NCBI GenBank assembly: GCA_022575985.1
Contig: JAKSXM010000137.1
Coordinates: forward strand, 11,178,001-11,242,000
Direction: 5' to 3'
From: Anagrus nilaparvatae
Taxonomy: Eukaryota > Arthropoda > Insecta > Hymenoptera > Mymaridae
Length of the DNA: 64,000 nt
Position 1 is the stretch's first letter. Each line of letters opens with the position of its first letter. This document shows, piece by piece, positions 1 through 11,612 of the stretch. Made by a program: the position numbers and the translations under genes. Under the pieces are notes generated by a model. That model was not told where the DNA came from. It saw nothing but the letters and a program-made list of their open reading frames with translations, and ran no database searches.

Positions 1-85
1 GTAAATTTACGATTTTTACCGAATATTTACACAATTTTTTGAAAAATCACTAATTTTTCGAAAAAACTATTTTTTTTTAGTTATT
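1..85. mobile_element. Partial palindromic MITE (CACTGTAAAAAG family), right half
   Basis: The first 85 bases match the right-hand interior of the palindromic MITE family seen complete at 25226-25628, with the same order of short words built from TTTACGA, AATATTTAC and ACTAATTTTTCGAAAA. The element is cut by the window edge and lacks the terminal TTTTTACAGTG here, so the right end is also degraded. Confidence 0.6.
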
Positions 86-370
86 CGAATTTAGTTTATT
101 AGTTATTCGAATGTATTACAATAAAATAAAAAAAAAAAATTTTATTGGCAAAATAATGGTGTTGCAGCAAAAAAATAATTTTAACATAGAAAATGTTTAT
201 ATTTCTATCTTGGTTTATACGGGAGAGATACTTACTATTTAGTAAAGGCCACCAACAGAGGATGAGGGGTCAAAATTTAAAGTTTTAAGGAGTAAGATAG
301 GAATCTTTCTTTTTAAGGAAGGGGAGATTCCGATAACCACAAACAAAATCTTCTTGTATCTAGTGGATTT

Positions 371-545
371 TAACATGGAAAATGTTCATAATGAGGGGTA
401 CCCAAAAAAGTTCCTTTCAACAGAAGGGGGGGGGGGGTGTCTGAAAAAGTGACGTTTTTAGGGGGGACTTTACGAGTATTTTCGTTTTAGGGACTTAGAA
501 TATTTGGTTATAGGTTTTTGGATTAAGGATAATTTCAATTTAGAG
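371..545 (+). repeat. Left-end fragment of the TTAACATGGAACATG repeat family
   Basis: Begins with TTTTAACATGGAAAATG, then a G-run (about 425-438), a 'gtctgaaaaagtgacg' segment and the word 'tttagggacttagaatatt'. The same order occurs at 44993, 50525 and, inverted, at 32640-32825 and 59075-59178. No protein is encoded. It appears to be a non-autonomous dispersed repeat of unknown class. Confidence 0.6.
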
Positions 546-664
546 TCTTTTATAAATTCCGTACTAGGACTTGTAATAATTAGGGAGTATACGTTAAAAA
601 CAAGATACAAACAATTTTATGTTTGTTGTTGAAATAGTATGTTACGAACCCGTGACCAGAAATG

Positions 665-800
665 TAAAGCATGGTCCAAATCGTACGTAAATTAACATTC
701 AAGGCGAAGCCAAGGGTCGTAAACTGCGATTTGGGTCATTCTTTATTTATGGACAAGGGCTATATAAAATTTATCTTCATAGTAATGAGAAAACACGTCT
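665..800. mobile_element. Copy of the CAAATCGCA/AAAGAATG hairpin MITE
   Basis: Contains 'gtaaactgcgatttgggtca' and 'ttctttatttatggac' around a short 'ggcgaagcc' centre. The same ends occur at 9296-9385, 36005-36135 and 53423-53545. Inverted halves around the centre make a hairpin. Left half is degraded. Confidence 0.5.
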
Positions 801-883
801 TTTGAAGATACGTGCTTTCTGTATGATGACAAGAAAAAAAATCAAATGGAAAGTAACGGTGATGGATATACGAGTCGATTAGT

Positions 884-1073
884 ATAGGTTAGAAAAGTCT
901 AGATCATCTATTTTTTCGAAGTATTTTGAAAAAACCACTTTTCCAATTTTATTTAAATGGGGCACATTTGTACCAATATCGTCAAAACTTAATAATTAAA
1001 AACCGACTTCGGAAGGGTTTTTGTTACCAAAAAAGCACTACTTTCAGAGAATCTTAATCTTATCCTATCCAGA
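884..1073 (+). repeat. Direct repeat flanking the R2/NeSL-like remnant, left copy
   Basis: About 190 bp starting 'ataggttagaaaagtct' and ending 'tcttatcctatccag', repeated in the same orientation at 2132-2326 with moderate divergence. The two copies bracket a degraded reverse-transcriptase region, an arrangement not expected for an ordinary non-LTR insertion. Confidence 0.75.
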
Positions 1074-2060
1074 GCAGATTTTGCCTGCCATTTTTGATCA
1101 GCTACCGCAAAGTAGGGAAGGCTGTTATTGCTGGACGCGCAGTTGATGATGGCGCACATCTTCAAGATTGGAAGTTACGCGGAAACTCTGGAAAATGAGT
1201 AATTCATCCCCTGGACCCGACAGATTAACACACAAAGACATGAAAAAGGTGGACCCAGGCTTTCATGTGCTCACTGCCTACTTTAACAAGGTGATGCAAC
1301 TTAAGACTGTTCCCTTAAGTTGAAAAACTTCCAACACCGTTTTTATATATAAAAAGGGCGAAACACAGGATTTACGAAACTGGAGACCGATTGCCATGGA
1401 AGACAGCCCCAAAACTTTATGCATTATGGATGATCGGATTACAACCTGGACATTGGCTAATGGTTTGCTGAGTCCATCGCAGAAGGGCTTCCTGAATTAC
1501 GAAGATTGTTAAGAGCACAACTTTGTGATGCAGGAGGTTATTCACGATGCACGAAATAGTAAGAAGGAGATCGTCATAGCAAGGCTAGATTTAACCAATG
1601 CTTTCCCATACGTCCCTCATGAATCAATACACAAAGCTCTAGGCACATTGACTTCCGAATAAAACCAGACGGGTTATAAATTCACTGTAGGGATCTCCAT
1701 TAAGTCCCATAACATTTAATCTCACACTTGAACGTGTTCTGAGGTCTGTCCAAAGAAAAGGTCAAGGTTACAAATTAATTAATCTAAAAATTAATAATTT
1801 AGCCTATGCTGATGATATGGCATTTTTGTCGGACTCGATTGAGGGAATGCGCACGCTTCTAAGAACAGCAGAAGAAGTAACTGCCGTTACTTCCAACGTT
1901 CTTTACCATCAAAGGCCAGTATATCCAGACGTTAAAACTAGCTGATCTATATCAACACTTAGGCATCCCTACTGGGTATGAAGAGCGTCATGTCAATCTC
2001 CTGTGTCATCCATTGAGGCTGTCAGGCAGGACCTTGCTAAAATCAATGACTCCTTGTAGG
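1074..2060 (+). pseudogene. Degraded non-LTR retrotransposon RT, R2/NeSL-like
   Basis: Reverse-transcriptase remnant read across frameshifts and stops. In order I can see a SPGPDRLT-like linker (about 1214-1236), FIYKKG then NWRPIAME (about 1345-1400), QKGFLNYEDC followed by a stop and EHNF (about 1480-1525), IARLDLTNAFPYVPHE (about 1575-1625), GSPLSPITFNL in another frame (about 1690-1725), and LAYADDMAFLSDS (about 1800-1840), then YQHLGIPTG (about 1950-1977). The catalytic aspartates of LDLTNAF and YADD remain, but the frame is broken several times. The 'QKGF..EDC.EHNF' and 'LDLTNAF..VPHE' motifs point to the R2/NeSL/CRE side of non-LTR elements. It sits between direct repeats at 884-1073 and 2132-2326. 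No endonuclease or zinc-finger region remains, so it is inactive. Confidence 0.8.
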
Positions 2061-2131
2061 TCCCAATAAAATCTAAATTTTTACTCTTCCCTTGTGGGGG
2101 GGGGCAGTTCTTTTTGAATATATATTGTTTA

Positions 2132-2326
2132 ATAGGTTAGAAAAGTCTATATCCCCTATTTTTTTGCACTATTTTCAAAATACCACTTTTCCAATGTTAT
2201 TTACATGGGGTACATTTGGGCCACTATCGTTAAAACTTATACTAAAAATTAAAAACCGACTTCGGGAGGCTTTTTGTTACCAAAAAAGCACCACTTTTAG
2301 AGAATCTCAATTCTATCCTATCCAGA
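2132..2326 (+). repeat. Direct repeat flanking the R2/NeSL-like remnant, right copy
   Basis: Same-orientation partner of 884-1073, sharing 'aaaccgacttcggg' and 'tttttgttaccaaaaaagca'. A short open frame across this segment is incidental. Confidence 0.75.
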
Positions 2327-4380
2327 TTTCGACGAAGATTAGCACCTCCCCCTTTATTTTTCACAGGAAAAAATTTTATTATTAAAGCCACAACATGGTT
2401 ACACTTAAAAAGTGCATAAAAACAAACATTTTATAGTACTATTGAAAATAAATTTCAATAAAATATAACAAAGGATTAGTGTCAAATTTTGAAGTGCATA
2501 AAATATTTGTTTTTTTCTATATGAAAAATAACTTTTAAAAGTGTTTTTTATGCATTTATCGACTTTTCTAATAAAATAAAAAAATAATCCACTGGTCATA
2601 AGCAGAGTCTGTTTGCGGATAATTGAATTAACTTGCAGCAAGCTAGAAAATTCCTGTTATGATAGGCAGATTGCGTTGGAGGAAAAAATCCACTGAAGCA
2701 ATATTTTTTCAGCGTAAGCTTGAAATAATTTAGTTTTTGGAACTCGGAATAATTTGGTTTCATGGATTCAGAAAAATTCATCTATACTATTTAATATTTT
2801 TTAAATTATAAGTTGATTACTAACAAGGAATATTCACCATAGCTCAAAATCACCGATTTGCACCCAGAACATTTTTTCTCCACGATTGAATTGTTGAGCT
2901 TCGCGTTATGTAAGTTTAGAATCAGTTTTACCGTCTAAAAGTTGAAGACAAATAATGTTTCTTCTACGTGGAGAAACATAAAACTTCAAAGTCTTACGTA
3001 AAATGAATTTCATTGTCCTTGTAGAGGGAAGAGGGGAGAGATTATAAGTGAAAGTGAAAAAATGAGATTTAGAATAATTTATTTATAAGGGCTAAGAAAA
3101 ATCTAAGTTCTGGTAAAGTATTATTAATCAGTATCAATTTGAATTACAAAAGTTTTCTACAGGGTATAACTTTTGGTTTATAAAAAATCTATATAGCTTT
3201 TAGGTGCATAAAATTTGGAGCTCAGTGGTATTAAATAATAAAATAATAATTTCGTTGAAATCACTTGGAATAACCAATATAAAGATAATATTAACACATA
3301 AAACAAATACTCGAAAGGGAAGATAAATTGAAGATAAAAAAAAAAGAAGAAAATTCAAGCACTTAATATCATTTTAAAAAAGGAACCAACAAATCAAATG
3401 CTTCACTGCATCATAATCAATATTTTAAAAAAAATTCATACTTGCAAGTTCAAAAAAAATTTTTTTATTTCAAATATAAAATATAATTTTTTTATTTTTT
3501 TCATAAAAAAAAAAGTAGTTTAACAATAAAATATACCCATATAATGTTAAGTGACAAAAAAATTGACATAAATAAAAAAAAAATGGTATGTAATAGTCAC
3601 TTGATATAAAAACAGATTTGTGAAGCTCTTGAAGTGAACATTTGATATAAAAAAAAATGTATATGATATATTTTATTATATATTCAGTCTATTCAATAAC
3701 ATATATCATGATGTATATTTTTTTTATAATATTTTACAAAATATTTACAAAAAAAAAAAAAAATGAACAAAAATTTTAAAAGTGGACTATTATAATTTTA
3801 ACTATTGTCATCAAACTTTTATTTTTTTGTATAAAAATCAATTTTTATTCATATTTAAAATTGACATACATTTATACTTTACGAAATTTTATTGATATGA
3901 ATAATTATAAGATAATATTTTAATTATAATATAATTCATTACATTTAGAAAAAAGAAAAAAAAGAAATAATCAAGGAAGATTTATTAACAGATTCATATT
4001 CATTTTTTTTTTTTAATAAAAAAATATCTGTATAAAATAGATGAAAAAAAGGAAAAAAAAGTACAATATGAAAGCTAATTATACAAATATATATACATGT
4101 ATATATAACTTTATATACATTAATAATACATATCTACATATATATTAAGCTAGTAGTTATTATAAAAATGTTCTTTAGATTTGTAATGACAATAGGTTGG
4201 TAGAAAAGGGTAGTATTTTAAGAAAAATAATATCTGTAAAAAGAAACACAATAATAAAAGTCATAATTTTATGTGTATTAATAAAAATTCATTTTGTCGA
4301 GGGGGTGGTTTTCGATACAATTAAATTTCAAGTATTTTTAGACACAAAAATGTTGACAGTAAAAAACCAAAAATTTTTGG
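2327..4380. other. AT-rich sequence without recognisable gene
   Basis: Homopolymer and AT microsatellite sequence, densest at 3350-4150. Short open frames here are rich in Asn, Lys, Ile and Phe and show no domain. No feature supported. Confidence 0.5.
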
Positions 4381-4381
4381 A

Positions 4382-5394
4382 CACTAACAAGGGGAGTTTA
4401 ATACATTTGGAACACCAAATTACACCAAATGGTTATGGATGAGTTTGTTATGTTGAAAAAACATGCCGACTACCCTCCGTTCATTCCAATGGGCCTTCTG
4501 GGCCCAGAAACGCAGGGTTCAATGTTAGAAAATAGAGTTTTTTGGTAATTTTCAATGAAACGCCAAAACCTCGCAAGTTAACCAAAATTCTTCTGTTTAG
4601 TTTAATTTTTTTTGGCTTAAGTATCATCTTTTATACGCCGTAAGCCGCAATTTTTTATCACCAATTCTCTTATCACTATAGCCAATTAACCAAACGGTCA
4701 TTTTTGGCTAAAAATGACCAATTTTTAAAATGCTGCCAAATTTGTAATTTTTGATGAAAATAGGTTTTATAAGTCTCATAAAATTTTCACAAGCTTTAGG
4801 TTTCCAAAAATTTGTTACTCGTCTCAATTTCTTGATTAGTTTTTAAGAAATGGCTCTTCAAAGTTAACATTAAAAATGAGCTTTTTTAAAAAATCGTAAA
4901 ATTGGAACTGTGACTTCAAATTATCATATCTGGTTAATAAATAATTGAAAAAGGTAAAGTAAAGAAGTTTTGAAAACTTGAAGCTTGTACAAATTTTTTC
5001 AGACCTATAAAACCCATTTTCGTCAAAAATTACAAATTTGGCAACATTTTAAAAATTGGTCATTTTTAGCCAAAAATGACCGTTTGGTTTATTGGCTATA
5101 GTGATGAGAGAATTAGTGATAATAAATTGCGGCTTACGGCGTATAAAAATTAATACTTAAACCAAAAAAATGAGATCATCCAGAAGAGTTTTGGTTAACT
5201 TGTGAGGTTTTGGCGTTTCATTGAAAATTACCAAAAAATCCTATTTTATAACATTGAACCCTGCGTTTCTAGGCCCAGAAGGCCCATTGGAATGAACGGA
5301 GGGTAGTTGGCATGTTTTTTCAACATAACAAACTCATCCATAACCATTTGGTGTAATTTGGTATTCCAAATGTATTGAACTCCTCTTGTAAGTG
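4382..5394. mobile_element. Foldback element, about 415-bp inverted arms
   Basis: Left arm 4382-4795 is mirrored by 4975-5394. Shared words include the terminal CACTAACAAGG / CTTGTAAGTG, 'acatttggaacaccaaatt', 'ccctccgttcattccaatg' and 'aaaaatgaccgtttgg'. The centre (about 4796-4974) is not inverted. A relative with the same end lies at 61553-61880. There is no transposase, so it is non-autonomous. A convincing target duplication was not found. An 81-residue frame overlapping the left arm is not considered a gene. Confidence 0.85.
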
Positions 5395-6930
5395 TTTAGT
5401 TCATTAAATGACAGAATATTAATTACTACCAAAAAAAAATCTTTAATTCTTTTGAAAAAAAAATTTGAACCGATTTTTGTGATCCTTCAGTTCAACTTAT
5501 GGTATATTATACTTTGGTAAATTTTAGATAAAATGATTGGTGCCAGTCGACACTAAAAATGAGCTAAAATTTTGGGTGATTTAATTATTTTGCATAAAAA
5601 GTACTTAATTTAAACATAATAAATGAAAATTGAGGTAATTTATCTGTAATAGTAACCAAGCTAATATACATGTACTGATTATTTAATATAAATGATGATT
5701 AAAAAGTATTCATTTTATAAATGTACAAAAATTTATATTTTAATTTTATATACAACAAAGAAAATATTTTTGTTTTTAATCAAAATTTATATACATTTAA
5801 TTTACATTCTTTTAGTCTGCGTTTAATAAAATTGAAATTCTTCCCTTTTTTTCTTTTACATTTTAGTTTTTTTTTTTTTTTTAATTTGAATATTACATAA
5901 AATTAATATAAAAACTAATTTTTAATTTTGCATGCTGAACATTTTTTTTTTTAATTTTCTTTCCTTTTTATCGTAGATAAATTTTTGCATAATTTTATAG
6001 CAGATGAATCAATATATAAAAAATTTTTCGACTTTAGTATTTAGAATTCGTTTTGTATAAATAAAATAAAATTTTTTTATGTTTTGAGTATTAGCTTAAA
6101 GCTAGTGTAAAACTTTTTCAGTGTAGTAAAAGGAATGCACGTTTGATCCGAAGCCACAAAATACACTAACTCTCACTTAAATCCATTAATTTTATTTTTT
6201 ACTTGATTTTTTTTTGCCACTGAAGTTAATACGTATATTACGCTAGTAAGCTCGTATTAGTTTTTTCAGAAAGATCTTTTTCTATAAATAACGTTGAATT
6301 AAAAAAAAATGACATTTTCTCTTCGAAATAATGACCTCTTGATTGCTGAGCATAGAACTTTCCAATTGATGTATATATAAATATTAAATTGCTGTTGAAG
6401 AGAAATTAGTTCCGAATTGATTGGCTAGTAGTAGCAATGTATTCAAAAAATATTCCTTGATAATTAATTTTAAATAGTAAACTACTATATTGACAAGAAA
6501 AACTATTTTTCAAATATCATCAAAAATTAAGTTGTAAATTAAAATTTTAACAATTTTTTTTTTTAAATAATATAAATTTTTTTATGTCAATGCGTCAGCT
6601 TATATTATTTGCTGACTATTGATACATAAAAATATTTTGTTTTATTTTCAATAAAAAGGTTTTTCATTTCTTGTACAACTCCAACGTTAAAAATGTACGA
6701 TTTACTATACTTTTTAGAAATATAAAATTTAAAATTTATAGTTATAGCTTTGTTTCCATAGAGACTTATTCTAGCGTGCTTAAAAGGTACAAAATTGAAA
6801 AAATGGAAAGTTACTTTTCGTAAGAAAATACAAGGTGTCCTTGGAGATATTTCTTTTAAAGTAGAACATGTATAAAAAATTGACAAATTGAGATGAAAAG
6901 TGTTATTTCTCATATATTTTATGCGGCTAT
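5395..6930. other. AT-rich sequence without recognisable gene
   Basis: Low-complexity A/T tracts. A 102-residue minus-strand open frame at 6605-6913 has no recognisable domain and no splice or promoter context. Nothing else supported. Confidence 0.45.
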
Positions 6931-6931
6931 T

Positions 6932-7153
6932 TTATATAAATTCTTGAATAGTATATTGCGATACAAGGCCAAAAAAAAATAAAGAATAGACCAGATCAGA
7001 GTTTATCATCCATGGTCCGTTCGTTTTTTTAAGTCGTATACAATTGTTCTTGGTAGCGTCTGAACCAATTATACAGTCATCTAAATAAATATCTAAAATG
7101 CAACTTACTCTTTTAAGCTTATCTGACACTGGTTTCATGATCTTTTTAAACAC
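6932..7153 (-). pseudogene. DIRS-like reverse transcriptase fragment (YLDD part)
   Basis: The minus strand reads FKKIMKPVSDKLK, then ILDIYLDDCIIGSDAT. This is the 'FTKIxKPV...LR...YLDDxLIxG' block of DIRS-type (tyrosine-recombinase) retrotransposon RT, with both catalytic aspartates present. It breaks down after about residue 45. In an intact element this block lies upstream of the GFIIN block, but here it follows it. No recombinase domain was found nearby. Confidence 0.65.
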
Positions 7154-7506
7154 ATATAGTCTAGTTACCGACTCTTAAATTTTCATTTTAGCACTATAGT
7201 TCACCTCATTCTGTATTAGGGTTTAAAGTTTTTTACTATCAAATATCTTTGTATATAACAAACCATACTAAATGGCTGGACATATTGCTATTACCTTATT
7301 TTTTACAAAATGCCTCTCGATTCCTCTAAAATATTTACTCTCTTTTGTTGTGTACTTTCTAATCTTAAATCTTTTGAGTTAAGAATGAAACCTAAAAATA
7401 TACAAATACTATCCGACTTAACACTGTTTTTCGTTCTATTTATAATAAAACCTAAACCCCCTACTAATTTTATCACTAGATCAATACTTTTAATACATAG
7501 GCTCAA
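7154..7506 (-). pseudogene. DIRS-like RT/RNase H fragment (GFIIN part)
   Basis: The minus strand reads LGFIINRTKNSVKSD, then IFLGFILNSKDLRLE (7303-7506). After a stop it continues with AICPAI, a stop, and YGLLYTKIFDSKKL, then NYSAKMKI (about 7170-7300). This matches the DIRS order 'LGFxIN..KS...FLGFxxxS' followed by the RNase H linker 'PAxxYGxLYxKxLE..K'. It is interrupted by stops. It lies directly upstream, on the same strand, of the YLDD fragment that should precede it. Confidence 0.65.
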
Positions 7507-7539
7507 CGGTCAGGGTACATAGGCTTAGGGAATAAGTTT

Positions 7540-8310
7540 GCAATACATTCTTTAAACTTACAAATCCTTCTTCAAGCTAAAAAAATATCTACAAAAATCC
7601 CTGAAGCCTTAATTTTAAGCTTCAAGAAATTTAAATTTGCTGCTTAAGAATGGACAAAAATGTGAAAAATTTTAAGCCAAAAAAATATTTATTTACTTTA
7701 CAGATAATAAAAATTCATTTACGTTATTTTGGATATAATAATTAATACAACATGTATAATACGTGTATACTGTATATTTATAAGTTGTATATGTTCAGAT
7801 GTGGTCAGTCAAAGTAAAGAATCAAAGGAGGACTAACGAAAGCCGCCAAGCGTACTTTTTGCTTTCAATCATACCAAGTTTTCCTTTTCCTACCTTTATT
7901 GTATGAAAGTTTCTATATTGTTTACCTTCAAAATGAAAAACGTCTCAACTTGTATTTTCACTACCACTTGCATCTATTGTTGGTAAGGCCACAAAATATT
8001 GACGGCAATTAATTCTTTGAAAAGAAAATTGTTTGATTTTGATAAATCATTTAAAATATAGTTATCATCATAACTATAAAATTTTGTCAACAAAATTTAG
8101 ATCGCTCTCAATAATTATTATTCGCAAACTGAAAAAAAATCACTTGTAGCTAGAGGAATCTTTTTTTCTTGAACAAACGATTGGACTTGAAACGTAAAGA
8201 ATATTAAAATGAAAAATTTTTTTTTAAATTTAATTTACTTTTCAGGTTTATTGCCGTCCAATGACGTGTGGTATAGATGCGAGGGCCAGTGACACACTAA
8301 TCACTTTATC
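7540..8310. other. AT-rich sequence without recognisable gene
   Basis: No domain-bearing frame or repeat recognised. The segment is ordinary AT-rich intergenic sequence up to the foldback at 8315. Confidence 0.4.
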
Positions 8311-8314
8311 TCAT

Positions 8315-9219
8315 ACTCCAGTCAAAATACAGGTTTGGGTACACTTACGGTTGTGAATACAAGATTTGCTCTAGTATAGGTTTTTTGGGTCGCTGAAAAC
8401 AAAAATCGGGTTCATTTGGTAAAGAAAATTGCGCTTCACCCTCAAATTTGCAAAAACTACCCCCAAAATAGGGTATTTTTGTTGTTATCGCGTTCTGAGC
8501 CAATAGATTTATCCAAGAATGAGTTTCAAAGTGTTTTTTGAGTCACTAATTAAGAATGTTGATGATTTTTTAAGGTAACATTAATATTTAACCACTAAAT
8601 TAGGTAAAACTACCCCCTAAAAGAGGTGTTTTCGTTATTATCGCACTTTTTGCTGCCAGATTTGGTCCACAAGGGTTTTCTGGGTCGCTGGAAACAAATT
8701 TCGTGGATTTTTTTTTATGAATAATTAATATATAACCCCTAAATTACCTAAAACTACCCCCAAAAGGGGCGTTTTTACTGTTTCTGCATTTTTTGCGTCA
8801 AGGTTAGGTCCAAAGGGTTTTTGGGTTGCTAATCAATCATTTATTTGATTTTATAATGAAAAATTTATATTTCACCCTTAAATTAGATAAAACTACCCTC
8901 AAAAGGGGCGTAATCGCTATATTTAAACTTTCTGCGTTCAGACTAGATTAAGGGTGAAATATGAATTTTTCATAAAAAAATCACAAAAATTATTGATTAC
9001 CGACCCAAAAAACCCTTGTGGACCAAATCTGGCAGCAAAAAGTGCATAAACAACGAAAACACCCCTTTTAGGGGGTAGTTTTAGCTAATTTAGGGATTAA
9101 ACATTGATGTTACCTTAAAAAGTCATCATGATTCTTAATTAGTGACCCAAAAAACCCTTGGAAACTAATTCTTGGATAAATCTATTGACTCAGAACGCGA
9201 TGACATCAAAAATACCAAT
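8315..9219. mobile_element. Repeat-armed foldback element, copy 1 (right end truncated)
   Basis: Starts with ACTCCAGTCAAAATA, the same terminus as at 47475. The left arm carries a ~140-bp unit containing 'ttttttgggtcgct', 'taaaactacccc' and an 'aaaaggggtgtttt' hairpin; unit landmarks fall at about 8387, 8540, 8680 and 8825. The right arm carries the inverted unit (landmarks about 9001 and 9145). The right arm stops near 9219, where its left-arm counterpart is about 8474, so roughly 155 bp of right terminus is missing. No ORF of significance. Confidence 0.85.
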
Positions 9220-9295
9220 TTTATTTTCAGAAAATTAAATAATTGATATCAAAATCTTGCATTATTATGAAAGTGATTGAGAACTTATATAGGAA

Positions 9296-9385
9296 TAAGA
9301 ATCCAAGGCCGCAAAAATAAAGAATTTCCCATATCTTACGCAAATGGCTAAGTGCGATCTGGGACATTCTTTTTTTACGGCCAAG
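9296..9385. mobile_element. Copy of the CAAATCGCA/AAAGAATG hairpin MITE
   Basis: 'ccaaggccgcaaaaataaag' and 'gtgcgatctgggacattctt' form inverted halves with 'ttttttacggccaag'. It matches the family at 36005-36135 and 53423-53545. Confidence 0.6.
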
Positions 9386-9489
9386 AGCAAAACTTTTAAT
9401 TTTTCTACGTCCATGACAAGAAAACGCATATTTTTTAATCACTCTGCGACCAAATACGTGCTCCCTGGCCACTGCCAATAAAAATATTT

Positions 9490-11200
9490 TATAAAATATT
9501 TTATTCTTTTGCAGCAATAAGTTTAACGATGTCTATAAGAAGGTAGCAAGAATAAAACTTTGTTAACAATTTTTCCGATAATACATAAAGATTAATAGTT
9601 TTTATAACCTAAATTTAATTAACGAATTTATCGATAGAGAACAAAATATATAACATAGTTAAATTTATAATATTCAAGTTTCAGGTAAAATATTATAAGC
9701 TTATGAATTTTGATTGAAAAAACTTTTAATAACAAAAACATCTTATGATTTAATGAATTTTAATCCATGAATAAACAAATTCACAAAGTCAACTTTTAAA
9801 TCTTTTAATTAAAGTATAAATTTAAAAATTCAAAATTCATAATGATTTTTAAAACTTAAATAAAAAGTTTATTCTTTAATTATTAAAAAAATATTTATTC
9901 ATAAACAACAAACAAAAATTAATTATTTAAAAGTTTACTTAAATAAAATGTGTCTAATTTAAGTATTTATTTTATTATTTAAATATTAGTTGTTAAATTT
10001 CATTTTACATCCGCTTATGCAAATTATAATGCAAAAGGACTAAAAAACATATAAAATTTTTAATTCTATATTTATAAAAACCTTCTTGTTTTATGATTAC
10101 TCTTAAAATCTTCTATTTTATCTTATGAATTTAACGAGAGATATAAAACAAAACATTTCAAATGATAATAAGGATAATATTATTGCAAGTATAAAAAAGA
10201 TATATATTTTTAATTAAATATATATTTTAGTTTTAATGTTGCTCATAATATACTTAATTACTTGTTTCATAAAATAAAATACAAACTTCTTCGTTTATTT
10301 CAATTTTTTTTTTTTGACTATTTCAGTCTTTAAAGTTGATCGTGTAGTGATTAATGAGTTTTAGAATTTTTTTTGTAATGAATTTCAATTTTTTAAATTT
10401 CTTGCTTATATTGCAATTTTCATAAAATTGAAAAAAAATATCAGTTTGAAAATAAGACTAAATTTTACTAAAAACAACACGAGACATTCGATTTTATATT
10501 TTATGAAAGAGTAAAATAAATATTACATTCAAAAGTATTCAGTTCATTCAGATCTCGGCCACGAGTGGAACCCATATTAAATATTGGTCATTAAAAAAAT
10601 TCAGATTTTTCACAGATAAGAGTTTTGTAAAAGCTCACGTAAGCTTACCCAAAATTAAGCTTAATCTTTTTACGTGGGAGTCCATAATTTTTATAAATTT
10701 TGACCTATAAACCTACGTATTTTTTTATAATTAATCACGAGTAAAAATTTAACTTACCAAAAAATGTATTAAAAACGAAGAGTAACTTTTTTTTCCGAAA
10801 CTCTGAAATCGGCATGATTGACCTGAAAAAAAGTAAAAACATCATATTAAATGACTGAACGACTTACAGATTAAAAATCAAAATTTTAAACTTTTTGCCA
10901 AACAAAGTAGCATTTGACATAATTTTCTAATAAAATAACGTAGCATTTTTTTACATTATGTAGACAAAAGTTAAGTAAATATAAAAATTTCTGATAAAAT
11001 TTTATTATCCTTGAATATTTTGCCAAATAGGATGCTTATTTTATATATTATCAAAGTTATTGACATAAAAATACATAAGTTTAATATATCATTTTTGCTG
11101 ATAATAAATATTTGACTAAATTTTCTGCTATTGGATTAAAAAATAATATTTAAATTAAATGCGGTATTTTTAAATGCATATATGAATATTTTAAATTATA
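9490..11200. other. AT-rich sequence; one MITE fragment
   Basis: Mostly A/T tracts with no gene. At about 10632-10680 a fragment reads 'cgtaagcttacccaaaatta' then 'tctttttacgtggg', matching the right end of the AAGCTTA palindrome at 51794-52005. Confidence 0.5.
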
Positions 11201-11612
11201 AAGTACACATATATATATATACTAGGGGGCTCCGCCCCCTGCGCGCTACGCGCGCCAACCCCCGCAGAGTGATTGAAGTATTGCGATAGTATATTTTTAT
11301 AATCACTTGTAAGGCGTACCACAGTGTAGTAAAAAAAAAAAGTGGCCCAAAATCGGCCTCAAAAATCGGTATTAAAATATGCACATAAATGATAAATAAA
11401 CCTAAAAAAAGTGTATTAGTATAATTTTAGATGGTTGTATGTAGTATAAAGAGGTGTTAGTCAACATTTTCAATTTAGTCAAAAAATGAAAAATTTGATT
11501 TTTCTATTTTTACTTATATTTTAAACTTAAACAAAGTATAAAAAATATAGATTATATAAAAATATAAAAAAAACAACTTTATAATAATTGGTTAAATATA
11601 GAAAAAACTGCA

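Noticed and set aside
4197..4442. 81-residue open frame
   Set aside because: Its 3' third is the terminus of the foldback element and the rest is AT-rich noise.
6605..6913. 102-residue minus-strand frame as a gene
   Set aside because: No domain, biased composition, no promoter or splice context.
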